Part shown: positions 9,656 through 17,304 of the stretch, piece by piece
Numbering within the stretch: position 1 is the first letter of the stretch
Layout: each line of letters opens with the position of its first letter
Made by a program: the position numbers and the translations under genes
The notes under the pieces: model-generated
Told to the model about the DNA's origin: nothing
Database searches by the model: none
Seen by the model: the letters and a program-made list of their open reading frames with translations, nothing else
Source of the DNA: JBAXLO01 sp037134755
GTDB taxonomy: Bacteria > Bacteroidota > Bacteroidia > Bacteroidales > JACABE01
DNA length: 34,630 bases
Assembly: GCA_037134755.1 (NCBI GenBank)
Contig: JBAXLO010000017.1
Span: 1-34,630, forward strand
Direction: 5' to 3'

Positions 9656-10585
9656 ATGAGAAAACAAATTAGATCAACACTAATTTTTATAATATTAGTT
9701 ATAATTCTGTTTAGCTGCAACAGACAGAATAATAAAAATTCTTTTTCTGCAAAAAATAGTTCTAATCAAAAAGAAATTAAACAAGCAGATAAGAATGAGA
9801 AGATATTTAATTCGCTAGATAGTAAAGAAGTATTAGGGAAATTATATGACAATCCTATTTTTGATTCGAATGGTGTGGCGATATGGACACCAAATTTTGA
9901 AGAGAAAATGCATTACCATGTTTCTTATGATGGGAAATGCCATACAACTTTAGATACTATTATGTATTTTGTTAATAGTAGAGGCATGAAATGTGCAGTA
10001 GCTATTCTATCAACATATTTTAATGGTTCAAATAATATTGATAGTACTATAGGAATTGGTGGTGACTGTCATTTTTGCAGTGTTCCAATTGGTGTTGCTC
10101 TTTTTTCGCAAGAAGATAATGGCAAATGGGAATTATACAGATTTGATAAGCAACTGGCTTCACTTGGGTACTTTGGCATCTATAAAACAGGTAGAGAAGA
10201 TGCAGGTAAAATTTGTTTAAAAGAAATAGGAGATAAATGGACATGTCTGTCATTAAAAGAAGGAGTAGGTGGCAGCAGCGGTGCTTCGTGGGGTTATGAA
10301 ATGTTTTATAATATTGAAATGTTTTATTTAAATACTCAAAGAGGAGAAAAAGATGATATACACGAAGGATGGCCAACAGAGAAATGTATGTTGTGTTATA
10401 ATTATCTAAGTTCATACTATAATGAAGAAGAGAAGAAAGATAATTTTTCAAACACTACTGAGATGAAAATTATAAAGAAGAAAAAAGATTATTATGATAT
10501 AGATTTAATAGAAACCAAAAATGGTAAAAAGAAAGTAAAACATCTTTACTTTTCAGAGATATTTAGCAAATTTATTGAAAAGTAA
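9656..10585 (+). CDS. lipoprotein of unknown function with Cys-pair motif
   Basis: 309 residues. The N-terminus (MRKQIRSTLIFIILVIILFSC) is a lipoprotein signal with the lipid-bearing Cys at about residue 21. A polar Asn/Ser/Lys-rich linker to about residue 50 suits tethering a periplasmic or surface domain. The folded part contains KCHTTLDT near 95 and GGDCHFCSVPIGVALF near 140, followed by NGKWELYRF. The CHFC pair followed by a glycine/valine strand recalls small secreted bacterial proteins with a CHxC-type motif, but I cannot name the family. GVGGSSGASWGYEMF near 205 and a CMLC pair near 250 are also notable. The C-terminus is Lys-rich. It lies alone between the 42-bp array and a hairpin terminator. 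Confidence 0.8.
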   Translation: MRKQIRSTLIFIILVIILFSCNRQNNKNSFSAKNSSNQKEIKQADKNEKIFNSLDSKEVLGKLYDNPIFDSNGVAIWTPNFEEKMHYHVSYDGKCHTTLDTIMYFVNSRGMKCAVAILSTYFNGSNNIDSTIGIGGDCHFCSVPIGVALFSQEDNGKWELYRFDKQLASLGYFGIYKTGREDAGKICLKEIGDKWTCLSLKEGVGGSSGASWGYEMFYNIEMFYLNTQRGEKDDIHEGWPTEKCMLCYNYLSSYYNEEEKKDNFSNTTEMKIIKKKKDYYDIDLIETKNGKKKVKHLYFSEIFSKFIEK

Positions 10586-10593
10586 TAATAGAA

Positions 10594-10621
10594 ATACCTG
10601 TCAGTAGGATCTGACAGGTAT
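10594..10621. terminator. hairpin terminator between convergent genes
   Basis: A perfect 11-bp stem (ATACCTGTCAG at 10594-10604, complement at 10611-10621) closes a 6-nt loop, 8 bp past the lipoprotein stop. On the minus strand it is followed by a T-rich stretch, so it may also stop transcription arriving from the thioesterase gene. Confidence 0.65.
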
Positions 10622-10639
10622 AGAATAAAATTTAAACTG

Positions 10640-10666
10640 TAATTTTTAATTCGTAATTCGTAATTG
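10640..10666. repeat. short 7-bp direct repeats (TAATTCG)
   Basis: TAATTCG occurs at 10647-10653 and 10654-10660, followed by TAATTG at 10661-10666, next to AATTTTTAAT. A related run, CATAATTTACAATTCATAAT, occurs at about 25091-25110 in another intergenic region, so this may be a dispersed low-complexity element rather than a gene part. Confidence 0.45.
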
Positions 10667-10749
10667 ATTTCAACTCCAGGCACTCCAAACTTCAAATTCT
10701 GGGCACTATTGTTTTTATAAATCACCCAATCGCAAAATCACTAAATACT

Positions 10750-11193
10750 CTAGCTCTCTTTTCTTTTTAGATCTTTTGCTTTATCCTGAAGATCTTGTTC
10801 ATACTCATTAGTAGGAATCATTTCCAGATAATGAGGAGTGGCAACAGTGTGCTCATTAACATGAACAAAGGTTATAAAACCACTAACAAGTACTGTGGGA
10901 TCGTTGATTACATTTACTTCAATGTTAGTAACGCAGCTGGTACGACCGGCATAAACAAAACGACTGGTGTAACAAACAGTTTGTCCCAAACGTAGAGGAC
11001 TTCTGAAAGTCATTCCATGTATTTTAAAACAAATTAGATTGTTAGGATCTAGTTCGGCAGCAGCAGCAATAAAACCGGCTTCAACAAACCATTCGGCACT
11101 ACGGCCAGCAAATAAAGAGCCATGATGGTTCAAATCTTCACTTTTAATCAAGTGATAAGTTGTAAATGTGTAAATATCTTTTTTTGTTATCAT
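10750..11193 (-). CDS. acyl-CoA thioesterase, hotdog fold
   Basis: 147 residues, normal for a single-hotdog acyl-CoA hydrolase of the YciA/BFIT-like group. Members hydrolyse the thioester of acyl-CoAs in the cytosol. The sequence shows the expected order: a first strand (YHLIKSEDLN), then HHGSLFAGRSAEWFVEAGF at about 23-41, where the glycine loop plus long central helix form the hotdog active site. FRSPLRLGQTVCYTSRFVYAGRTS in the middle and an FITFVHVNE strand near 107-115 follow. The YciA-type catalytic Asp after the glycine loop is not obvious here; Glu34 or Glu38 could serve. Substrate preference cannot be read from the sequence. The gene is monocistronic with its own promoter box. Confidence 0.85.
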   Translation of the reverse strand: MITKKDIYTFTTYHLIKSEDLNHHGSLFAGRSAEWFVEAGFIAAAAELDPNNLICFKIHGMTFRSPLRLGQTVCYTSRFVYAGRTSCVTNIEVNVINDPTVLVSGFITFVHVNEHTVATPHYLEMIPTNEYEQDLQDKAKDLKRKES

Positions 11194-11211
11194 TTGTTAA
11201 GAATTTTTCTG

Positions 11212-11219
11212 CAAAAGTA
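11212..11219 (-). promoter_or_regulatory. -7 box of the thioesterase gene
   Basis: Minus-strand TACTTTTG (11219-11212) matches TAnnTTTG. A TTG at 11240-11238 lies 18 bp upstream as a possible -33 element. The start codon is about 18 nt downstream. Confidence 0.55.
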
Positions 11220-11299
11220 CTCTTTTATTTGTTAGAACAATCACAAATCGGTAAAATAATTTTAAAAAAATAATATGTCCGTATAATTAAGAAAAGAAG

Positions 11300-11307
11300 T
11301 ATCTTTG
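11300..11307 (+). promoter_or_regulatory. -7 box of dnaG
   Basis: TATCTTTG matches TAnnTTTG 41 bp before the dnaG start. No clear -33 element is visible. It is divergent from the thioesterase promoter, about 80 bp away. Confidence 0.55.
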
Positions 11308-11348
11308 TAAAATAAAATATCATACTAAATAACTAAGAAAAAAAACGA

Positions 11349-13307
11349 TTGATAAGTCCCGGAACTATACAAACGATTATCGAAACTGCACGTATCGAAG
11401 AGGTAGTTGGCGAGTATGTTGCTCTTAAAAAAAGAGGAATTAATCTCATTGGTTTATGTCCTTTTCACAACGAAAAGACTCCCTCTTTTACCGTATCACC
11501 TGCCAAAGGAATCTACAAATGCTTTGGATGTGGCAAGGGTGGCAACTCTGTAAATTTTATGATGGAGCTCGAACATTACTCTTATCCCGAAGCTTTGCGC
11601 TTTATTGCTCATAAATATAATATAGAGCTTGATGAAGAAGTGCCGACTCCTGAGCAAATGGCTGCCCTCGATGAAAGGGAGACTTTATTCAATATATGTA
11701 CGTTTGCACAGAAATATTTTACAGATACTCTTATTAATAAAGACGAAGGCAAGGCGGTGGGGCTATCTTATTTTAAAGAAAGAGAGTTTACCGATGCCAC
11801 TATTGAGTCGTTTCAATTGGGTTATTGTTCAGAAAAGTGGGACGATTTTACGCAATATGCGTTAAAGAATGGTTATAAAATTGAGCAGCTAGTAGGTGCA
11901 GGCTTTTCAATAGACAAAGAGGGGCGCCAGTTCGACCGTTTCAGAGGTAGGGTAATGTTCCCGATTCATAACCTTTCGGGAAAAGTTATTGGCTTTGGCG
12001 GCAGGATACTTATCACCGATAAAACGAAGTCGAAGTATATTAATTCGCCAGAAACAGATATTTACAGCAAGAGTAAAGTTCTTTACGGACTTTATTATGC
12101 TAAGAATGCAGTTATTGCTAATGATAATTGTTTTCTGGTTGAAGGCTACACTGATGTTATCACCATGCATCAGGCAGGTATTCAGAATGTAGTAGCATCT
12201 TCAGGCACATCATTAACAACTGAACAAATAAGACTTATAAGTCGTTATACAAAAAATATAACTATACTTTATGATGGTGATGCTGCCGGTATTAAGGCAT
12301 CTTTCCGCGGATTGGATATGATATTGGAACAGGGCATGAATGTTAAGATTGTTTTGTTTCCGGATGGCGAAGACCCTGATTCATATACACGCAAGAATCG
12401 TTCGGCAGAGGTTGTGGAATACATTACTAAGAGTGCAAACAATTTTATATTGTTCAAAACAAACCTTTTGCTCGAAGAAGCTGCTCATGATCCAATAAAG
12501 AAATCATTACTCATAAAAGAGATTGTACAAACTATTGCTTTGATTCCGGATGTCATTCAACGTTCGGTTTATATAAAGGAATGCAGTGCTTTGATGGATA
12601 TTCAGGAGGACACTTTGCTTAATGAGTTAAATAAACTTATTCGCAAAAAGTTTAGCAAAGAATCACAGGCACCGGAGGATGAATACATCCCTGAACCTAC
12701 TGAATATGCAGCTCCCAAACAACATGATGAAGTTGAACTTGATGATTCTATTTATCAAGAAAAGGATATCGTAAGGCTGTTGTTAAACTATGGTACTCAT
12801 GAGCTCGATAATAGTTATGTAAATGAAGATAATGAAAAGGTAGAGTCGAAGATTAGTGTTGCTGCTTATATCGTTAATGATATTGCTAATGATGAAATGA
12901 AGTTTAAGAATCAGTCCTATCAATTGATATTTGATGAGTTTGTAAAGGTTATAGACACAGAAACTCTTCCTGATGAACAATACTTTACCCATCACGAAAA
13001 CACAGAGATAAGGAATACAGCTATTGATCTGCTAAGCTTTCCACATCATCTGAGTGACAACTGGGAGAATCTGCATCGCATAAGTGTTCCATCCGAAGAC
13101 AGACAAGCGATATTAGAGTTGTCAGTTAAGAATTCTTTGCTTTCGTTTAAATTAAAAAAAGTAGAAGATATGCTTAGAGAGAATGCAAAACTTATAAAGG
13201 AATGCGCGGATGATGAGGATTTAATACTTAACATGGAACGTCAAAAACGTTTACTTGATGTTAAGAAAGCAATCTCATTATTATTGAAAAGGATTATTAC
13301 TAAGTAA
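11349..13307 (+). CDS. dnaG: DNA primase DnaG
   Basis: 652 residues. It makes RNA primers at the replication fork together with the DnaB helicase. The CHC2 zinc-binding domain is complete: Cys37, His40, Cys58 and Cys61 (CPFH, CFGC). The central part includes FPIHNLSGKVIGFGGR, typical of the RNA polymerase domain. The TOPRIM domain shows Glu265 in LVEGYTDV and Asp309/Asp311 in LYDGDAAG, with PDGEDPDSY further on. The C-terminal 200 residues are less conserved, as expected for the DnaB-interacting domain. The start codon is TTG: the conserved primase N-terminus (MISPGTIQ...ARIEEVVGEYVALKKRG) begins exactly there and no ATG lies in frame at that point. It has its own promoter and is apparently not part of the usual rpsU-dnaG-rpoD operon. 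Confidence 0.97.
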   Translation: MISPGTIQTIIETARIEEVVGEYVALKKRGINLIGLCPFHNEKTPSFTVSPAKGIYKCFGCGKGGNSVNFMMELEHYSYPEALRFIAHKYNIELDEEVPTPEQMAALDERETLFNICTFAQKYFTDTLINKDEGKAVGLSYFKEREFTDATIESFQLGYCSEKWDDFTQYALKNGYKIEQLVGAGFSIDKEGRQFDRFRGRVMFPIHNLSGKVIGFGGRILITDKTKSKYINSPETDIYSKSKVLYGLYYAKNAVIANDNCFLVEGYTDVITMHQAGIQNVVASSGTSLTTEQIRLISRYTKNITILYDGDAAGIKASFRGLDMILEQGMNVKIVLFPDGEDPDSYTRKNRSAEVVEYITKSANNFILFKTNLLLEEAAHDPIKKSLLIKEIVQTIALIPDVIQRSVYIKECSALMDIQEDTLLNELNKLIRKKFSKESQAPEDEYIPEPTEYAAPKQHDEVELDDSIYQEKDIVRLLLNYGTHELDNSYVNEDNEKVESKISVAAYIVNDIANDEMKFKNQSYQLIFDEFVKVIDTETLPDEQYFTHHENTEIRNTAIDLLSFPHHLSDNWENLHRISVPSEDRQAILELSVKNSLLSFKLKKVEDMLRENAKLIKECADDEDLILNMERQKRLLDVKKAISLLLKRIITK

Positions 13308-13319
13308 ATATTTCTTTCT

Positions 13320-13353
13320 TTTGTAATTAGTATCCAAAAAAGCATTAATTTTG
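13320..13353 (+). promoter_or_regulatory. promoter of the NHL-repeat protein gene
   Basis: TAATTTTG (13346-13353) matches the -7 consensus, and TTTG at 13320-13323 lies 22 bp upstream as the -33 element. The start codon is 59 nt downstream, so this gene is transcribed apart from dnaG. Confidence 0.55.
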
Positions 13354-13412
13354 AACCTTGTTAATTAAAGGTTAATTCTAATACAAATATAATAACTAAA
13401 ACCAAAGATGTT

Positions 13413-16400
13413 ATGAAGACGAAAACACTTTTACTTGCTTTTACATTTATCAGTTTAATGTTAAATGCTCAGGTAGTTTACATAAGTACAATTGCCGGAA
13501 CGGGTGCTGCTAACTATAGTGGTGATAATGGGCCTGCTGTTTCTGCCAAGCTAAATGTTCCTTTTGGAATGAGCTTTGATGCTGTCGGCAATTTATATTT
13601 TGCTGACAATGGGAACAATGTCATCCGTAAAATTGACGCAACTACAGGCATAATAACAACCATTGCCGGTGTTTATTACCTTTACACAGGGAGTACCTGG
13701 TATTATGGGGGTGATGGACATGCTGCTGATTCTGCATTTATTGCGAGTCCATTTGGTATTGCCTTAGACACTGCAGGTAATATCTATTTCTCCGATAATC
13801 TCAACAATGTTATCCGAAAGGTAACAGTATCAACAGGAATCATTACTACTGTAGCCGGTAATTCAACTCTTCTCTATATGCCTTATGCTTTTAGTGGTGA
13901 TGGAGGTCCTGCAACATCTGCTGAGCTAAACAATCCATGGGGTGTGGCGGTGGATAAAGCTGGTAATATTTATATAGCTGATAATAGTTATAATGTAATA
14001 CGCAAAGTAACTGCATCTACAGGTATTATTACAACAGTAGCAGGCAATGGAATAGCCGGTTATTATGGAGATAACGGGCAAGCAGACAACGCTCAGTTAA
14101 ACGCACCTAGTGGTGTGTCATTGGATACTGCCGGTAATCTTTATATATCTGATAATGGCAACAATGTAATACGTAAGATAAATGCTTTGAGTGGGATAAT
14201 AACTACTGTTGCAGGTAATGGAAATGCTGGTTATAGTGGTGATAACGGTCTTGCAATTTCTGCAAAGATTCACGATCCATCGCTAGGAGTAGCCTTTGAT
14301 CCGGCAGGTAATTTTTATATTGCTGATGATGCCAACAATGTTATTCGTAAAGTTACTGTATCAACGGGTATTATAACTACTATTGCAGGCACAGGAGCTA
14401 ATGGTTATAGTGGTGATAATGGCCCTGCAACTCTGGCTAAGTTTAATGGCCCTGAAGGTGTGGCTGTTGATGCTCATGGAAATATTTATATCTCCGATGA
14501 AAACAATGTAATACGAAAGATTAATGAAGTCTTTATTGACACCGTACCTGCTACTCCTGAAGCTATTTATGGCAGTACTACGGTTTGTAAAGGCACTTAT
14601 ATAATATATAGTGTTGATTCGGTAGCAGGTGCTACCAATTATACATGGACATTGCCCGGAGGTTGGATTGGATCTAGTACTACTAATAGTATCATTGCTT
14701 TAGCTGACTCAAGTGGTACAATTACAGTTACTGCAAATAATAGCGTTGGTTCTTCAGCTCCTCAATCAGTTTATGTAACGGTAAACACTGTTAATACCTC
14801 TGTTAGTCAATCTGGAGCAACTCTTACTGCAAACGCTACAAGCGCTGCTTATCTATGGATTAATTGCAATAGCAACATCCCCGTTCAAGGAGACACCATT
14901 CAAAGTTTTACTGCTATTACTACAGGTAGTTATGCGGTTGTTATCACTCAAAATACATGTGTTGATACTTCAGCATGTTTCCCTGTTGTGATTGTTATAG
15001 ATACTGTACCTGCTACTCCTCAAGCTATTCATGGCAGTACTACTGTTTGTAAAGGTACATATATAATATATAGTGTTGATTCAGTAAGTGGTGCGACAAG
15101 TTATACCTGGACATTGCCCGGAGGTTGGGTTGGTGCCAGTACTACTAATAGTATCATTGCTTTAGCTGACTCAAGTGGTACAATTACAGTTACTGCAAAC
15201 AATAGCGTTGGTTCTTCGGCTCCTCAATCTGTTTATGTAACTGTTAATACTGTTAACACCTCTGTTACTCAATCGGGGGCAACTCTTACAGCAACTGCTA
15301 CGAGTGCTACTTATATATGGATTAATTGCAATGGTAACATCCCCGTTCAGGCAGAAACCAATCAAAGTTATACTGCTTCTATTTCCGGCAGTTATGCAGT
15401 TGTTGTCACTCAAAATGGATGTGTAGATACTTCCAATTGTTTTACTGCAAATGTTGGGTGCTCCACCACAATCACCGGTGCTGATTTGCCTCATACCGGT
15501 CTGTCGATCATGCTTGTTGTGGATACTGTAACGAATGTTCCTCTAGGGATTCCTTCTATTGCTCAAAACTGGGATTATTCGATGCTAACTATCAGTTATC
15601 CTAAGTTTGCCGTTTATTATTCAACTGCTGCAACACCTTATGCTTCTGTGTTTACAACTTCTAATATCGATACTTATGGACCCGGCAATCTTTATGGTAC
15701 TTTATTTGGTGGAGCGCCTGTGGTTTCATCCGATAACGGTTATATATTCTGGAAAAGTGACACTACAGGTTTCTGGGAAACAGGCTTTAGGGCTGATGGT
15801 GGTACTTATGCCAGCATTAATGTGAAGAATGTTCCCAAAGAGCTAATAATTGGTGCCCCTGCTGTGTATGGAAGTGTGTTTAACAATACCGCCCGATGGG
15901 AATTACCGATGAATTTGAATGCTGCTGATGTTGACACCTTTTACGTAAGGAATATCAAAAAGACGATAACTGCTGATGCATGTGGCTCAATTACTACTCC
16001 TTATGGAGCGTATTCAAATATACTTCGCGAGCATGAATATGTTATTAGTTTTGATAGTATTTATGCTAAAGTTGGGAGTTTTGTAGCAACAGCTATTGAG
16101 TTCAAGAGAGATACTTTAAATAACTATATGTATCTAGCTAATGGAGTTGGATATCCGGTTTGCATTGTGCATTGTGATAAGAATAATCAAGTGTTGGATG
16201 TTGAATATTATGCAGGTATTTATACTGATATTGATAAGTTTACCCTTGGCGGGAATAAGATTACAGTTTTTCCTAATCCGGCTAACGATAAGATTACTAT
16301 CAGTATAGATAAAACAAATGCTTTTGATAATTCCGATATCGCTATTTATGATATACAAGGTCGTCTTATTCTTAAGCAATCAATTGTTAACGCTAATGTT

Positions 16401-16493
16401 GAGGTCAACATTACTACCTTTGCAAAAGGGATGTATATTGTAAAAGTCAACAACAACAATAATATTACAGTATCTAAGTTTGTAAAAGAATAG
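13413..16493 (+). CDS. T9SS-secreted NHL-repeat protein with PKD-like modules
   Basis: 1026 residues. A signal peptide (MKTKTLLLAFTFISLMLNAQ) is followed by five to six NHL-type propeller repeats at about residues 22-375. Each contains TIAGTG/TVAGNG, GYSGDNGPA, GVAVDxAGNIYIAD and NNVIRK, typical of a six-bladed NHL beta-propeller. Next come two near-identical 154-residue modules (from 14544 and from 15006 at the DNA level, offset 462 bp). Each pairs a PKD/Ig-like unit (YTWTLPGGW, GTITVTANNSVGSSAPQ) with a second short Ig-like unit ending in a Cys pair. A unique region of about 240 residues follows, then a T9SS type A sorting domain starting at FPNPANDKITIS. The protein should be exported to the surface; ligand and function are unknown. 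A very strong terminator follows. Confidence 0.9.
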   Translation: MKTKTLLLAFTFISLMLNAQVVYISTIAGTGAANYSGDNGPAVSAKLNVPFGMSFDAVGNLYFADNGNNVIRKIDATTGIITTIAGVYYLYTGSTWYYGGDGHAADSAFIASPFGIALDTAGNIYFSDNLNNVIRKVTVSTGIITTVAGNSTLLYMPYAFSGDGGPATSAELNNPWGVAVDKAGNIYIADNSYNVIRKVTASTGIITTVAGNGIAGYYGDNGQADNAQLNAPSGVSLDTAGNLYISDNGNNVIRKINALSGIITTVAGNGNAGYSGDNGLAISAKIHDPSLGVAFDPAGNFYIADDANNVIRKVTVSTGIITTIAGTGANGYSGDNGPATLAKFNGPEGVAVDAHGNIYISDENNVIRKINEVFIDTVPATPEAIYGSTTVCKGTYIIYSVDSVAGATNYTWTLPGGWIGSSTTNSIIALADSSGTITVTANNSVGSSAPQSVYVTVNTVNTSVSQSGATLTANATSAAYLWINCNSNIPVQGDTIQSFTAITTGSYAVVITQNTCVDTSACFPVVIVIDTVPATPQAIHGSTTVCKGTYIIYSVDSVSGATSYTWTLPGGWVGASTTNSIIALADSSGTITVTANNSVGSSAPQSVYVTVNTVNTSVTQSGATLTATATSATYIWINCNGNIPVQAETNQSYTASISGSYAVVVTQNGCVDTSNCFTANVGCSTTITGADLPHTGLSIMLVVDTVTNVPLGIPSIAQNWDYSMLTISYPKFAVYYSTAATPYASVFTTSNIDTYGPGNLYGTLFGGAPVVSSDNGYIFWKSDTTGFWETGFRADGGTYASINVKNVPKELIIGAPAVYGSVFNNTARWELPMNLNAADVDTFYVRNIKKTITADACGSITTPYGAYSNILREHEYVISFDSIYAKVGSFVATAIEFKRDTLNNYMYLANGVGYPVCIVHCDKNNQVLDVEYYAGIYTDIDKFTLGGNKITVFPNPANDKITISIDKTNAFDNSDIAIYDIQGRLILKQSIVNANVEVNITTFAKGMYIVKVNNNNNITVSKFVKE

Positions 16494-16571
16494 ATCTCAA
16501 AACCTTTATACCTCATTTGAAGCGTTTACACTGAATAAACATCACGCAAAGTAAAGAGGAATAATTTGAAT

Positions 16572-16612
16572 AAAAAGAGTCGTTATCAAACAAATGATAA
16601 CGACTCTTTTTT
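16572..16612. terminator. strong bidirectional Rho-independent terminator
   Basis: A 17-bp perfect stem runs from 16572-16588 to 16595-16611 around a 6-nt loop (AACAAA). The core is GAGTCGTTATCA, flanked by A5 on the left and a T-run on the right, so it works as an intrinsic terminator on both strands. It ends the NHL-protein transcript. Confidence 0.9.
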
Positions 16613-16639
16613 ACTTTAATCTATTTACTTCTTTATGTA

Positions 16640-16804
16640 TTGAATTATATTAGTTTAGATGTTATAGTTAATCCAAGTGCATCTATCTTAAATCTTACTT
16701 TTACAAAATATACTCCATTAGTAAAAAACTATGTACGTGTATATGGTATTAATGCTTCGGGTGCCGGACAAAAAAGTGTACCCTATGTGTTTTTACCAAT
16801 GTAA
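16640..16804 (+). pseudogene. remnant of a secreted beta-domain protein
   Basis: An open stretch of about 54 codons, ending at TAA 16802-16804, has no ATG and begins just after a strong terminator. Its translation contains LDVIVNPSASI, KNYVRVYGINASGAG and VPYVFLP. This looks like the end of a PKD/Ig-like beta-sandwich domain (YVRVYGINASGAG resembles the 'VTAxNxxG' strand of such domains). With no start, signal or promoter, it is best read as a decayed fragment of a surface-protein gene. A TTG at 16640 is the only possible start. Coincidental openness in AT-rich DNA is the alternative. Confidence 0.35.
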
Positions 16805-16860
16805 AAATGGAGAAACAATCGTTTTGCACTATTTTTTAGAAAGCTTATAAATGATATGAT

Positions 16861-16888
16861 AAAAGACCTGCTAAGGCAGGTTTTTTTA
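16861..16888 (+). terminator. Rho-independent terminator
   Basis: A 6-bp GC-rich stem (ACCTGC at 16866-16871, GCAGGT at 16876-16881) with a TAAG loop is followed by a run of T. It stands about 60 bp after the coding remnant and may have been that gene's terminator. Confidence 0.7.
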
Positions 16889-16925
16889 TACCCATCCTTT
16901 TAAAAAACCATAGAATATCTGTTGT

Positions 16926-17130
16926 AAAGTATGGCATGCTTGCCATAAGTAGACATCTGCTTTCCACAAGTAGACGTCTACTTAGCACAAGCAAACGTCT
17001 ACTTAGCAAAGGCGGACGTACGCTTAGCACAAGCGGACGTCTATTTAGCACAAGCGGACGTACGCTTAGCAAAGGCGGACGTCTGCTTAGTAAAGGCAGA
17101 CGTACGCTTAGCACAAGCAGACGTACACTT
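16926..17130. repeat. 21-bp tandem array of palindromes, 9-10 units
   Basis: Units of exactly 21 bp start at 16947, 16968, 16989, 17010, 17031, 17052, 17073, 17094 and 17115, with a more degenerate one at 16926. Each is a 16-bp palindrome of the form AAGyrGACGTyyrCTT plus a 5-bp spacer (AGCAC or AGCAA). Unit 16968 (AAGTAGACGTCTACTT) is a perfect palindrome. The ACGT centre is kept in eight units (ACAT in the ninth), and arm changes often occur in matching pairs. The array is far richer in G+C than its surroundings. It lies between convergent genes. Long frames on both strands follow from the 21-bp period and are not accepted as genes. Confidence 0.9.
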
Positions 17131-17304
17131 GTCGCTGGATGATGCCCGATTATCGCATTATAAGCATGGTTCGCTTTAAACTACCATCGCAATACGTTAA
17201 TATTCTGATGTAATTCAAAATGGTTGGTAATGTCTGTTAAAAATATGCTGTTAATGTTTGTTAACATTTTGGGGTTGCAATAACTAGTTGTTCAGCTTAA
17301 AATA
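17131..17304. other. spacer after the 21-bp array
   Basis: No gene is visible. A weak hairpin (TGTTAA at 17249-17254 with TTAACA at 17261-17266) and two further TGTTAA copies nearby could help end the minus-strand cluster that stops at 17305, but there is no clear intrinsic terminator. Confidence 0.3.

Noticed and set aside
16926..17130. CRISPR array
   Set aside because: Units are 21 bp with 5-bp near-constant spacers, no unique spacers, and no cas genes in the window.
16845..17142. Overlapping frames on both strands with 7-residue repeats (LSTSGR / LLSRRP types)
   Set aside because: Direct result of the 21-bp palindromic array; the minus-strand frame also runs through a terminator hairpin.
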